A DNA stretch of 64,000 nucleotides from an uncultured Lachnospiraceae bacterium (GCA_910586725.1 CAJUJL010000014.1:1-64000), one strand, 5' to 3'; counted from the first letter of the stretch, positions 16,438-25,205 are shown. Notes: generated by a model not told the origin, from the letters alone. Numbers and translations: made by a program.

Positions 16438-16944
16438 ATTAGCGAATTAATGATTAACGAACAGATCAGGGACAGAGAAGTCCGCCTGATCGGAGTAAAC
16501 GGAGAGCAGCTGGGAATCATGTCTTCGAGAGACGCAATGAAGATGGCTGAAGAGGCAGAGCTTGATTTGGTCAAAATTGCTCCTACTGCAAAGCCGCCTG
16601 TATGTAAGATTATCGATTATGGCAAATACAGGTATGAACTGGCAAGAAAAGAAAAAGAAGCTAAGAAAAAGCAGAAGGTTGTTGAAGTCAAGGAAATTCG
16701 CATGTCACCAAACATCGAATCGAATGATTTAAATACCAAAATGAATGCGACTAAGAAATTCCTTGAAAAAGGTAATAAAGTAAAAATCACACTGCGGTTC
16801 CGCGGTCGTGAAATGGCTCATATGCATAGCAGCAAGCATATCTTGGATGATTTTGCAGAAAGCCTTGCAGATGTTGCAGTTATAGAAAAAGCGCCAAAGG
16901 TAGAAGGCCGAAGCATCAGCATGGTGCTTACAGAGAAAAAATAG
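16438..16944 (+). CDS. infC: Translation initiation factor IF-3, AUU start codon
   Basis: IF-3 keeps 30S subunits free and checks the start codon and initiator tRNA. The protein has the usual N-domain (INEQIRDREVRLIGVNGEQLG), linker, and C-domain (VKVTLRFRGREMAH-like, here KVKITLRFRGREM). The best start is the ATT at 16438: GGAGGTG ends seven bases before it, while the first ATG (16450) is 19 bases from that site and would cut off SEL. AUU starts are known in infC of many bacteria and let IF-3 repress its own translation by rejecting poor start codons. It heads infC-rpmI-rplT. Confidence 0.95.
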   Translation: MSELMINEQIRDREVRLIGVNGEQLGIMSSRDAMKMAEEAELDLVKIAPTAKPPVCKIIDYGKYRYELARKEKEAKKKQKVVEVKEIRMSPNIESNDLNTKMNATKKFLEKGNKVKITLRFRGREMAHMHSSKHILDDFAESLADVAVIEKAPKVEGRSISMVLTEKK

Positions 16945-16965
16945 CATTTTAAGGAGGAAATAAAT

Positions 16966-17163
16966 ATGCCAAAAATGAAAACAAAAAGGGCCGCTGCAAA
17001 GCGTTTCAAAGCTACGGGTACAGGTAAGCTGAAAAGAAATAAAGCCTATAAAAGCCACATTTTAACAAAGAAAAGCCCTAAGACCAAAAGAAATCTTAGA
17101 AAAGCTGTCGTTACAGATGAATCAAATGCTAAAGTTATGAAGAAGATTTTACCATATTTATAG
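16966..17163 (+). CDS. rpmI: 50S ribosomal protein L35
   Basis: A 65-residue basic protein opening PKMKTKRAAAKRFKATGTGK, the family signature, with HILTKKSPKTKRNLRK in the middle. It is full length. AAGGAGG precedes the ATG. Second gene of the infC operon, 21 bases after infC. Confidence 0.97.
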   Translation: MPKMKTKRAAAKRFKATGTGKLKRNKAYKSHILTKKSPKTKRNLRKAVVTDESNAKVMKKILPYL

Positions 17164-17186
17164 GAATCAGATAGGAGGAACAGACA

Positions 17187-17543
17187 ATGGCAAGAATTAA
17201 AGGTGGTTTGAATGCCAGAAAAAAACACAACAGAGTTTTGAAACTGGCAAAAGGATACAGAGGCGCCAGATCCAAGCAGTACAGGGTGGCAAAACAGTCC
17301 GTTATGAGGGCTCTGGCAAGCTCTTATGCAGGAAGAAAAGAGAGAAAACGGCAGTTCCGTCGTTTATGGATTGCCCGTATCAATGCGGCAGCAAGATTAA
17401 ACGGCATTTCTTACAGCCAGTTTATGCATGGACTGAAATTGGCCGGCGTGGATATGAACCGTAAGATGCTGGCGGAGATGGCAGTAAATGACGCGGAAGG
17501 ATTTGCAACATTAGCAGAATTGGCGAAAAGCAAAACAGCATAA
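17187..17543 (+). CDS. rplT: 50S ribosomal protein L20
   Basis: 118 residues, full length: ARIKGGLNARKKHNRVLKLA at the N-terminus and the RNA-binding C-domain LWIARINAAARLNGISYSQF. L20 is needed early in 50S assembly and in Firmicutes acts as the repressor of this operon through the leader. A strong terminator follows. Confidence 0.97.
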   Translation: MARIKGGLNARKKHNRVLKLAKGYRGARSKQYRVAKQSVMRALASSYAGRKERKRQFRRLWIARINAAARLNGISYSQFMHGLKLAGVDMNRKMLAEMAVNDAEGFATLAELAKSKTA

Positions 17544-17557
17544 ATATTCAAAAGATT

Positions 17558-17585
17558 AACTCCCGAATGGTTCGGGAGTTTTTTG
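17558..17585 (+). terminator. Terminator of the infC operon
   Basis: AACTCCCGAA pairs perfectly with TTCGGGAGTT around a TGG loop and is followed by T-rich sequence. Confidence 0.9.
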
Positions 17586-17605
17586 TAAATTTTAGAAATA
17601 GTTCT

Positions 17606-17633
17606 TTGAAAGAGCCTCTAAAAGTGGTATGAT
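17606..17633 (+). promoter_or_regulatory. Probable galE promoter
   Basis: TTGAAA at 17606-17611 and TATGAT at 17628-17633 are 16 bases apart, 38 bases before galE. Confidence 0.55.
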
Positions 17634-17671
17634 AAATCTACAAGGAGAATTTCATAAAGGAGGAATATAAA

Positions 17672-18688
17672 ATGGCAATATTAGTAACTGGCGGCGCAGG
17701 ATATATTGGCAGTCATACATGCGTGGAATTGTTAAATGCAGGGCATGAGGTAGTCGTTTTGGACAATCTTTCCAATTCCAGCGAGAAATCTCTGGAGCGT
17801 GTAAAACAAATTACAGGAAAAGAAGCAAAGTTTTACAAGGGAGATATATTAGACCGTGACATCTTAAAAAAGATTCTGGAAACGGAACAGATTGAAAGCT
17901 GCATCCATTTTGCAGGATTAAAAGCAGTGGGAGAGTCCGTATCAAAGCCCTGGGAGTATTACAACAACAATATTACAGGAACTTTGACGCTGGTGGATGA
18001 AATGCGTAAGCACGGATGCAAAAATATTATTTTCTCATCTTCTGCAACGGTTTATGGAGATCCGGCAATCATTCCGATTACGGAAGAATGTCCGAAGGGA
18101 ACCTGTACGAATCCTTATGGCTGGTCAAAGTCGATGCTTGAGCAGATTTTGAGCGATATGCAGAAAGCGGATCCGGAATGGAACGTAATCTTACTTCGTT
18201 ACTTTAATCCGATCGGCGCGCATAAGAGCGGATTGATCGGAGAGAATCCAAATGGAATACCCAACAATTTGATGCCTTATATCACGCAGGTGGCAGTCGG
18301 CAAATTAAAAGAGCTTGGCGTATTTGGAGACGATTACGATACGCCGGACGGCACAGGGGTCAGGGATTATATCCACGTAGTGGATCTTGCGAACGGCCAT
18401 GTGAAGGCTTTGGACAAGCTCAAACAAAACGTGGGGCTTGGCATCTACAATCTTGGAACAGGCACCGGCTACAGCGTGCTTGATATTGTTAAAAATTTTG
18501 AAGCGGCAACGGGAATGAAAGTTCCTTACGCAATCAAGCCCAGAAGGCCCGGCGACATTGCAACCTGCTATTCCGATGCGGCGAAAGCAAAGGAAGAGCT
18601 CGGATGGACAGCTCAGTTCGGCATCAAAGAAATGTGTGCGGACGCCTGGAATTGGCAGAAAAACAATCCAAACGGATACGATGAATAA
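17672..18688 (+). CDS. galE: UDP-glucose 4-epimerase
   Basis: A 338-residue extended SDR enzyme that interconverts UDP-glucose and UDP-galactose with bound NAD. The Rossmann motif is TGGAGYIGSHTC at residues 6-17; the catalytic Ser/Tyr/Lys are in FSSSATVYG and NPYGWSK; the C-terminal half has RPGDIATCYSD, typical of GalE. It stands alone, between the infC operon and a tRNA gene, with its own promoter and a GGAGG site before the ATG. It supplies UDP-galactose for cell-surface glycans or joins the Leloir pathway. Confidence 0.95.
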   Translation: MAILVTGGAGYIGSHTCVELLNAGHEVVVLDNLSNSSEKSLERVKQITGKEAKFYKGDILDRDILKKILETEQIESCIHFAGLKAVGESVSKPWEYYNNNITGTLTLVDEMRKHGCKNIIFSSSATVYGDPAIIPITEECPKGTCTNPYGWSKSMLEQILSDMQKADPEWNVILLRYFNPIGAHKSGLIGENPNGIPNNLMPYITQVAVGKLKELGVFGDDYDTPDGTGVRDYIHVVDLANGHVKALDKLKQNVGLGIYNLGTGTGYSVLDIVKNFEAATGMKVPYAIKPRRPGDIATCYSDAAKAKEELGWTAQFGIKEMCADAWNWQKNNPNGYDE

Positions 18689-18715
18689 AAAAGTTTTAAA
18701 AATTCAAAAAAAAGC

Positions 18716-18744
18716 TTGCAAAATGTAAAACGGTGTGATATAGT
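18716..18744 (+). promoter_or_regulatory. tRNA-Glu promoter
   Basis: TTGCAA at 18716-18721, 17-base spacer, TATAGT at 18739-18744, ending 14 bases before the tRNA. Confidence 0.7.
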
Positions 18745-18758
18745 AATAAACGGTTCTT

Positions 18759-18830
18759 GGTCCGTTGGTCAAGCGGTTAAGACGCCGCCCTCTCACGGCG
18801 GAAACAGGGGTTCGATTCCCCTACGGACTG
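18759..18830 (+). tRNA. tRNA-Glu (anticodon CTC)
   Basis: Starts GGTCCGT and ends ACGGACT plus G. The anticodon stem CCGCC/GGCGG holds the loop CTCTCAC, anticodon CTC. The T arm is AGGGGTTCGATTCCCCT. The form of the D arm (TGGTCAAGCGGTTAAGAC) also fits glutamate. CCA is not encoded. A terminator follows. Confidence 0.94.
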
Positions 18831-18860
18831 TTCTGTTTATTATTTAAACAGCCCAACCCG

Positions 18861-18905
18861 AAAATGCTAGAAACCATGATGATATATGGTTTGTAGCATT
18901 TTTTC
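18861..18905 (+). terminator. Terminator after tRNA-Glu
   Basis: AATGCTAGAAACCAT at 18863-18877 pairs with ATGGTTTGTAGCATT at 18886-18900 (one mismatch) and is followed by T6. Confidence 0.9.
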
Positions 18906-19021
18906 TTTGCAAAAAAAGCATTTTGGGAACGAAAGCAGAAGTATTTCTGTCAATTTTCTGTTCTGGACGACGGACATATACAGGATAAAAATCAATTTTA
19001 AGTGGGAAAGGAAAAGACGTG

Positions 19022-19588
19022 ATGGACAAATTAATCAGGCAATCCATATTGGCCGGAATGCTGGTGGGAATTGGAGTTGTAATTCATGTTACGGCTTCGG
19101 ATAAAGTAATTGGGGCGATGCTGTTTAGTTTTGCGTTATTGACGATTATCAAATGTAATTTAAAGCTTTATACCGGAAAAATTGGATTTTATCAATCAGA
19201 AACAGCGTCTGGTCTTTTGTGTATGCTGATCTTTAATCTGGTTGGCGTGCTGATTCCGACGTTTGGCGTTTCTGTCTGTCGGCAGTCTTTGCGGGAAGCA
19301 ATTGTAAAGACTTCTGAAGTCAAATTTGCAGGCGGGATTCCGGAAATCTTTTTGTATGGTCTGCTCTGCGGCGTATTGATGTTTCTTGCGGTATATGCAA
19401 AAGATACGGTTATTACGATTTTTGCCATTATGATTTTTATTCTGTCCGGGTACGAACACTGCATTGCAGATTTCATTTATCTGGCGCTTAATTTTTCACC
19501 CGGAAATTTTGTAAAGTTTCTATTTATTATTTTGGGGAATTCAGTTGGTTCAATCGCAGCCTGCTTCCTGATTTGTGAAAAAAATTAG
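19022..19588 (+). CDS. Short formate/nitrite transporter (FNT) family protein
   Basis: A 188-residue integral membrane protein with about five or six hydrophobic segments. FNT features are the opening SILAGMLVGIGVVIHV, the GYEHCIADFIYL motif (family GxEHxxAN) and LGNSVGSIAA near the end (family GNxxGG). Usual FNT channels have 250-280 residues and six helices; this one is about 70 shorter, mainly in the loops and first helices. It may carry formate, nitrite or another small anion, but substrate cannot be read. AAAGGA precedes the ATG at 19022. Confidence 0.7.
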   Translation: MDKLIRQSILAGMLVGIGVVIHVTASDKVIGAMLFSFALLTIIKCNLKLYTGKIGFYQSETASGLLCMLIFNLVGVLIPTFGVSVCRQSLREAIVKTSEVKFAGGIPEIFLYGLLCGVLMFLAVYAKDTVITIFAIMIFILSGYEHCIADFIYLALNFSPGNFVKFLFIILGNSVGSIAACFLICEKN

Positions 19589-19692
19589 AGAATTATGTTT
19601 TACGAATCCTGTGTGTTGTGATATGCTGTAAGAGTATACTTCATGGAAAAAGAAGGTATATAAAATACAAAAGGAAAAAGGGGGAGATGCTT

Positions 19693-21195
19693 GTGTATGG
19701 AACATGGTGGTCTTTGGTTCCGCCGGTAGTTGCGATTTTGCTGGCTTTGATTACCAAGGAGGTATATAGTTCGCTGTTTTGCGGCGTATTGCTGGGGGCG
19801 CTTTTTACAGCGGGATTTCAGCCCTGGGAGACGTTTGAAACGCTGTTTACCACAATGACGGGAAATATGAATCTGAACATCATTATATTTGACGTATTGC
19901 TGGGCATGATTATTGTTCTGATGACTCAGTCGGGAGGTTCCGCAGCCTATGGAAACTGGGCGAGCAGGAAAATCAAGAGCAAGAAGTCGTCTCTGTTTGC
20001 GACAATGGGGCTTGGAATTTTAATTTTCGTGGACGATTATTTTAACTGCCTGACAGTTGGGTCCGTAATGCGTCCGGTAACGGACAAGTATAAAGTTTCA
20101 AGGGCCAAGCTTGCTTACATCATTGACGCGACGGCTGCTCCGATATGCATCATTGCGCCGATTTCAAGCTGGGCCGCGGCAGTCAATTCTTATGTTCCAA
20201 AGGACAGCTCGCTGACGGGATTTCAGTTGTTTTTAAGAACGATTCCATACAATCTTTATGCGCTGCTTACGATTGGCATGGTGTTTATCATTATCGCCTG
20301 GAATCTTGATTTTGGACTTATGAAAAAGCATGAGATGAACGCGGCGAACGGTGACTTATTTACATCCGGAAAAGAAGAGTTTGAATCTATGCAGGAGGAA
20401 AAAAAGGTCAATCCCAACGGAAAAGTGATTGATCTTGTGCTTCCGGTTGCGGTTCTTATTGCATCGGCAGTGTTTGGCATGATTTACACAGGATTTTTGG
20501 GCGGAGCGGAAAATGTGATTGACGCGTTTGCAAACTGTGACGCGGAAATGAGTCTGATTTTTGGAACTACGGTAACGGTTCTTTTCATGGCGGCTCTTTA
20601 TCTTCCGAGAAAAGTCATTTCCTTCCATAACTTTATGCAGTCGCTGGCAGATGGCGCAAAGTTAATGATGCCCGCCATTTTAATTCTGACGTTTGCATGG
20701 ACGTTAAAAGGAATGGGAGACAATCTTGGAATCGCAGAGTTTGTCAAGGAACTTGTCGGGACAAGCATGACGGCGAGCGTGGTGATTCCGGCCATCATGT
20801 TTGGGATCGCGCTGTTTCTGGGATTTTCTACCGGAACTTCCTGGGGGACGTTTGCAATTCTTGTTCCGATTGTAGTCAATATGTATGCGGCAAACGATGA
20901 AGAAATGATGATTATTGCCGTTTCCGCAGTTTTGGCAGGAGCGGTTTGCGGGGATCATATTTCTCCGATTTCCGATACGACGATTATGTCGTCCGCCGGA
21001 GCCCAGAGCAATCATATCAATCATGTGCAGACGCAGATGCAGTATGCGATGATTGTCGCGGTGATCTGCGCCGTAGGCTACATCATTGCCGGCGTCAGCA
21101 AGAACTGGGTTATTTCTCTTGGCGCTTCTGCGGTAATCCTGATTCTGGTTCTTATCGCTCTCCGCAAAAAAAGCGGAAGTAAGGCGGCCGCATGA
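19693..21195 (+). CDS. nhaC: NhaC-family Na+/H+ antiporter
   Basis: A secondary transporter of about 500 residues with 10-12 membrane segments. It carries the NhaC-type segments MTQSGGSAAYGNWASRKI, FVDDYFNCLTVGSVMRPV, and GFSTGTSWGTFAILVPI followed by GAVCGDHISPISDTTIMSS. Family members exchange sodium for protons or carry organic acids or amino acids (MleN-like). GTG 19693 is preferred because GGGGGAG ends six bases before it; the ATG at 19687 would touch the ribosome binding site. The last codons overlap the next gene by four bases. Confidence 0.85.
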   Translation: MYGTWWSLVPPVVAILLALITKEVYSSLFCGVLLGALFTAGFQPWETFETLFTTMTGNMNLNIIIFDVLLGMIIVLMTQSGGSAAYGNWASRKIKSKKSSLFATMGLGILIFVDDYFNCLTVGSVMRPVTDKYKVSRAKLAYIIDATAAPICIIAPISSWAAAVNSYVPKDSSLTGFQLFLRTIPYNLYALLTIGMVFIIIAWNLDFGLMKKHEMNAANGDLFTSGKEEFESMQEEKKVNPNGKVIDLVLPVAVLIASAVFGMIYTGFLGGAENVIDAFANCDAEMSLIFGTTVTVLFMAALYLPRKVISFHNFMQSLADGAKLMMPAILILTFAWTLKGMGDNLGIAEFVKELVGTSMTASVVIPAIMFGIALFLGFSTGTSWGTFAILVPIVVNMYAANDEEMMIIAVSAVLAGAVCGDHISPISDTTIMSSAGAQSNHINHVQTQMQYAMIVAVICAVGYIIAGVSKNWVISLGASAVILILVLIALRKKSGSKAAA

Positions 21196-21803
21196 AAAAA
21201 ATAATTCATGCGCCCTACATCGATCAGACAAACGATTATCCGACAGGGTGCGAGAGCGTTTCCGCGGTCATGCTGCTGCAATATCTGGGCATTTGCATTA
21301 CCGTGGATGAATTTATAGAAAAATATCTGAAAAAAGAAGCGATGCAGGAAAGGGAGGGGCGGCTTTACGGGCCGAACCCCTTCCGATGCTTTGCGGGGAG
21401 CCCTTATGATAAGGACTCTTTTGGATGCTATCCGCCGGTTATTGTACAGGCGCTTAATCAGGCGTTTTTACAAACCCATGCGAATTTTGAGGCGGTGGAT
21501 ATTACAGGAATGCCGATGCGGGAAATCTGTCTGCGTTTTCTGGATCGGGATATGCCGGTTGTTTTTTGGGCGAGCATTGATTTCAGGGAAACGGTTGCGG
21601 GACCAGACTGGCAGCTTGAAGACGGCTCCTTATTTACCTGGATTTCGAATGAGCATTGCATGCTTTTGACCGGATATGACGAAGAAAACTACTATTTTAA
21701 CGATCCCTGGCAAAATCACGGCTGTATTGCCTGTCCGAAGGAATTGGTGGAGAAGAGGCATAAGGAACAGCGCGAGATGGCGGCAGCGGTACTTGTGAGG
21801 TGA
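21192..21803 (+). CDS. C39-like cysteine peptidase family protein
   Basis: A 203-residue protein of the peptidase C39_2 type. The likely catalytic set is Cys20 in YPTGCESVSAVMLLQ, His in SNEHCMLLTGYD and Asp in FNDPWQ. Such stand-alone domains lack the ABC exporter part of bacteriocin peptidases, and often have a signal peptide, which is not seen here, so it would act inside the cell or leave by another route. It overlaps the antiporter stop by four bases (ATGA) and so is translated with it. The biological target is unknown. Confidence 0.8.
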   Translation: MKKIIHAPYIDQTNDYPTGCESVSAVMLLQYLGICITVDEFIEKYLKKEAMQEREGRLYGPNPFRCFAGSPYDKDSFGCYPPVIVQALNQAFLQTHANFEAVDITGMPMREICLRFLDRDMPVVFWASIDFRETVAGPDWQLEDGSLFTWISNEHCMLLTGYDEENYYFNDPWQNHGCIACPKELVEKRHKEQREMAAAVLVR

Positions 21804-21808
21804 ATGCA

Positions 21809-22198
21809 ATGAGATACGACGATGAAAAAGATTATATTATGCGCATGATCAAGGAAACGGCCGGAATGCTCTTTTCCGTTTTGATGGGAAAGCCCTATGT
21901 TTCGGTGGAAATGCAAAAAGAAAATCCGTATGTTGTATACGGGAAAAATTTAGAAGAATATAAAAGCATGGCGGATCAGGGCAAGATAAATGAAGCGGAA
22001 AATATGCTTCTGGAAGGCATAGACTATACCGACCGGAGAGAAGCGGCCGCAGCGGTTCTCTTTTATCAATACGTCAGTGAAAAAGGGGAAGATTTTTTAA
22101 AACAAAACAACTATTCCATGGAAGAGGTTTTGGAAGGATTAAAAAGACTTGCGGAACAGGCGGGACTTGAGGAAGTATGCGGCATACTTGAAGATTGA
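21809..22198 (+). CDS. DUF6483-like helical protein
   Basis: A 129-residue all-helical acidic protein, opening RYDDEKDYIMRMIKETAGML and containing YKSMADQGKINEAENML, a TPR-like helix pair. It resembles a conserved Lachnospiraceae family (DUF6483) whose role is unknown. ATG 21809 is chosen because AGGTGA lies five bases upstream; a GTG at 21800 overlaps the peptidase end. It is the last gene before prfC, in the antiporter-peptidase run. Confidence 0.65.
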   Translation: MRYDDEKDYIMRMIKETAGMLFSVLMGKPYVSVEMQKENPYVVYGKNLEEYKSMADQGKINEAENMLLEGIDYTDRREAAAAVLFYQYVSEKGEDFLKQNNYSMEEVLEGLKRLAEQAGLEEVCGILED

Positions 22199-22237
22199 TT
22201 TGCTTAGTATGATTTAACAGGTTTTGGAGGAAGAATT

Positions 22238-23830
22238 TTGGCTGATTTAAAAAAAGAAATAGAAAAAAGAAGGACATTTGCAATCATATCCCATCCGGAT
22301 GCCGGAAAGACAACGCTGACGGAGAAATTTCTTCTCTATGGCGGCGCAATCAATCTTGCTGGCTCTGTAAAAGGTAAAGCGACGGCGCGTCACGCGGTGT
22401 CGGACTGGATGGAAATTGAAAAAGAGAGGGGAATTTCCGTCACGTCTTCCGTACTGCAGTTTCATTACGGAGGATACTGCATAAATATACTGGATACGCC
22501 CGGACACCAGGATTTTTCGGAGGATACGTACCGGACGTTAATGGCCGCGGATTCTGCGGTTATGGTGATTGACGGTTCGAAGGGAGTAGAGGCGCAGACA
22601 AGGAAGCTGTTCAAGGTGTGCGTGATGCGCCACATACCGATTTTTACCTTTATCAATAAGATGGACCGGGACGCCAACGATACGTTTGATTTGCTGGATG
22701 AAATCGAAAAGGAACTGGGAATTGCAACCTGTCCGATTAACTGGCCGATTGGCTCCGGCAAAAACTTTAAAGGCGTATACGACAGAAATAAACGGGAAGT
22801 CATGCTCTACAGCGATACCCAAAAGGGAACGAAAGAAGGAGAGGAAAAAATTTTCTCTGTGGATGAAGATTCTCTGCAGGAAGAAATCGGAACGGAAAAT
22901 TTTGAAAAGCTGATGGAAGAGATTGAACTTTTGGACGGCGCCAGCGCGGAATTTGACCTGGATCTTGTTTCAAAAGGAGAGCTTTCTCCTGTGTTTTTTG
23001 GATCGGCGCTGACAAATTTTGGCGTAGAGACGTTTTTAAAGCATTTCCTTCAGATGACGTTTGCTCCGATGCCCAGAAAATCCGATTTGGGTGAAAAAAA
23101 TCCGTTCGATGAAGATTTTTCTGCGTTTGTATTTAAAATCCAGGCAAATATGAATAAAAACCACAGGGACCGCATTGCCTTTATGCGCATTTGTTCCGGA
23201 AAGTTTACGGCGGGCATGGAAGTCATCCACGTACAGGGCGGCAATAAGAAAATAAAATTATCCCAGCCGCAGCAGATGATGGCGCAGGAGCGCAAAATCA
23301 TTGAGGAGGCGTATGCCGGCGACATTATCGGCGTTTTTGACCCGGGGATTTTTTCTATTGGGGATACGATTACGACGGCTGCAAAACCATATCAGTTTGA
23401 GGGTATTCCGACGTTTGCGCCGGAGCATTTTGCAAGAGTGCGTCAGATGGATACGATGAAGCGAAAGCAGTTTGTGAAAGGAATTACGCAGATTGCGCAG
23501 GAAGGGGCCATTCAGATTTTTCAGGAGTATGGAATGGGCATGGAGGAAATTATCGTAGGAGTCGTGGGAGTTCTTCAGTTTGACGTTTTAAAATACCGTC
23601 TGCTCAATGAATACAACGTGGAAATTCGTCTGGAAAATATGCCGCACGAATACATCCGCTGGATTGAGAGCAGGGATACAAATATGGATAAGCTGACAGG
23701 AACTTCCGATATGAAAAAGATTCAGGATCTGAAGGGAAATCCGCTACTGATTTTTGTGAATGAATGGAGCGTAGGCATGACGCTGGATCGAAACGAAGGT
23801 CTTTTGCTTTCTGAATTTGGAAAAAATTAA
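22238..23830 (+). CDS. prfC: Peptide chain release factor 3
   Basis: A 530-residue translational GTPase. G1 is SHPDAGKTTLTEKF (residues 18-31), switch region ERGISVTSS, G3 DTPGHQDFS, G4 NKMD. RF3 removes RF1 or RF2 from the ribosome after peptide release. The TTG start at 22238 has GGAGG eight bases upstream and gives the expected ADLKKEIEKRRTFAIISHPD N-terminus. Full length compared with the 529-residue E. coli protein. Confidence 0.96.
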   Translation: MADLKKEIEKRRTFAIISHPDAGKTTLTEKFLLYGGAINLAGSVKGKATARHAVSDWMEIEKERGISVTSSVLQFHYGGYCINILDTPGHQDFSEDTYRTLMAADSAVMVIDGSKGVEAQTRKLFKVCVMRHIPIFTFINKMDRDANDTFDLLDEIEKELGIATCPINWPIGSGKNFKGVYDRNKREVMLYSDTQKGTKEGEEKIFSVDEDSLQEEIGTENFEKLMEEIELLDGASAEFDLDLVSKGELSPVFFGSALTNFGVETFLKHFLQMTFAPMPRKSDLGEKNPFDEDFSAFVFKIQANMNKNHRDRIAFMRICSGKFTAGMEVIHVQGGNKKIKLSQPQQMMAQERKIIEEAYAGDIIGVFDPGIFSIGDTITTAAKPYQFEGIPTFAPEHFARVRQMDTMKRKQFVKGITQIAQEGAIQIFQEYGMGMEEIIVGVVGVLQFDVLKYRLLNEYNVEIRLENMPHEYIRWIESRDTNMDKLTGTSDMKKIQDLKGNPLLIFVNEWSVGMTLDRNEGLLLSEFGKN

Positions 23831-23852
23831 ACGGCCAAAAGGAGGCTTTTCT

Positions 23853-24176
23853 ATGGAAATTGTAACGGTTACAAACAAAAATTTTGAGCAGGAGGTGCTG
23901 GCGTGTAAAACGCCGGTAATTTTGGATTTCTGGGCGGACTGGTGTATGCCGTGCAAGATGCAGTCTCCGATTTTAGATGCGTTTGCAGAGGAAATGGGAG
24001 ATAGTATCAGGGTTGCCAAGGTCAATGTGGACGAGGAAGCCGCCCTTGCGTTAAAATATCAGATTATGAGCATTCCGACGCTTGTATTGATGGACAGGGG
24101 CGTATTTATCCGCCGTGTTTCCGGCGTACAGCAAATAGAAGATTTGAAAAAATTTGTGGACTATGAAAAAAGCTGA
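23853..24176 (+). CDS. trxA: Thioredoxin with WCMPCK active site
   Basis: A 107-residue thioredoxin fold protein: VILDFWADWCMPCKMQSP with the redox pair Cys-x-x-Cys, cis-proline in IMSIPTLVLMDRG. The usual sequence is WCGPCK; here Met replaces Gly, which should change redox potential or partner choice. AGGAGG lies seven bases before the ATG at 23853. It follows prfC by 22 bases and could be co-transcribed with it. No reductase gene is nearby. Confidence 0.93.
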   Translation: MEIVTVTNKNFEQEVLACKTPVILDFWADWCMPCKMQSPILDAFAEEMGDSIRVAKVNVDEEAALALKYQIMSIPTLVLMDRGVFIRRVSGVQQIEDLKKFVDYEKS

Positions 24177-24250
24177 AAAAACTAAGACGATTCCTTCTCT
24201 GATTTATCCCTTTGACAGGCGGCCGTCTTTCTGATGGTCTGCTAGTGATG

Positions 24251-24284
24251 AGACGGTGGAAAGGCACTTTTGCCGTCTTTTTTC
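24251..24284 (+). terminator. Terminator after thioredoxin
   Basis: AGACGG at 24251-24256 pairs with CCGTCT at 24273-24278, followed by T6. Confidence 0.7.
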
Positions 24285-24419
24285 ATATAAAAATAGAGGG
24301 ATGAAAAATAACAGACGCACCAATTACGAGAATGGAACGCGAGGAGTTCCGAAAGCGGCGTAAGCGGCAAACAAAACGTTTGCAGATGAGGCGTTTTATG
24401 GAAAGGAGAATGGAAAAGA

Positions 24420-25205
24420 ATGAAAATTATAGTAACAGTAGGACACAGTATTTTAAAAAATGGAAGCTGCACAAGCGCGGATGGACGCCCATTTCATGGA
24501 GTTTTGGAATATGCGTACAATAAAGAAATTGTAGAAAGGATCGCGGCATATCTGCGCAGCGCGGGCCATGAGGCGGATACGGTTGTTTGTCCGGAGTACA
24601 GGTTTGAGAGCAGTGCGGAAGAGAAAAGCTACAAGCTGCCAAAGGTAAATGGAGGAGGCTATGATTTGGCGGTGGAATTGCATTTAAATGCATCGGCGAA
24701 GCATAATGCCAGAGGATGCGAGACGCTATATTTATCAGAAAAAGGGAAAGCTGCGGCTCAAAAAATTCAGGCTCGTCTGAAAACGGTATTCCAGGACCGC
24801 GGCGTCCAGAAAAGGCCAAACCTGTACATGTTAAATGGGACTATCCCGCCAGCCGTCATGATAGAGAGTTTTTTCTGTGATAGTTCGGAGGATTGCGCAT
24901 TGGCGGCAAAAACAGACGTAGCTCTGCTGATCGCAGAGGGGATACACGGCAGAGGGATTGATGGAGAAGGGCAGCAAGGAAAAAATTTGTACCGTGTGCA
25001 GGCGGGCGCATTTTCGGTGAAGGAGAATGCGGAAAAGCTGAAAGAAGAGTTGATGAAAAAAGGATTTGATACGGTTGTTGTGAACGATTCCGGGAAGGCT
25101 GTTTACAGGATACAGGCCGGCGCATTCAGCGCCAAGTCCAACGCACAGGAGATGAAGAGGAAGCTTATCGAAGAGGGCTTTGATGCCATAGTTGTAACTG
25201 CATAG
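24420..25205 (+). CDS. N-acetylmuramoyl-L-alanine amidase with two SPOR repeats
   Basis: A 261-residue protein. Residues 1-180 form an Amidase_3 zinc domain: VTVGHSILKNG with the first zinc histidine, VELHLNAS with the second, and IESFFCDSSED with the catalytic glutamate. Residues 189-221 and 227-261 are two SPOR-type repeats (YRVQAGAFSVKENAEKL and YRIQAGAFSAKSNAQEM), which bind denuded glycan. No signal peptide is seen, so release may rely on lysis, as for phage or mother-cell lysins. GGAGA precedes the ATG. The two repeats look like a recent duplication. Confidence 0.88.
   Translation: MKIIVTVGHSILKNGSCTSADGRPFHGVLEYAYNKEIVERIAAYLRSAGHEADTVVCPEYRFESSAEEKSYKLPKVNGGGYDLAVELHLNASAKHNARGCETLYLSEKGKAAAQKIQARLKTVFQDRGVQKRPNLYMLNGTIPPAVMIESFFCDSSEDCALAAKTDVALLIAEGIHGRGIDGEGQQGKNLYRVQAGAFSVKENAEKLKEELMKKGFDTVVVNDSGKAVYRIQAGAFSAKSNAQEMKRKLIEEGFDAIVVTA

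Noticed and set aside
24332..24523. Lys/Arg-rich 63-codon forward frame before the amidase
   Set aside because: No hydrophobic segment or family match, overlaps the amidase in another phase; kept only as a hint of a possible frameshift.
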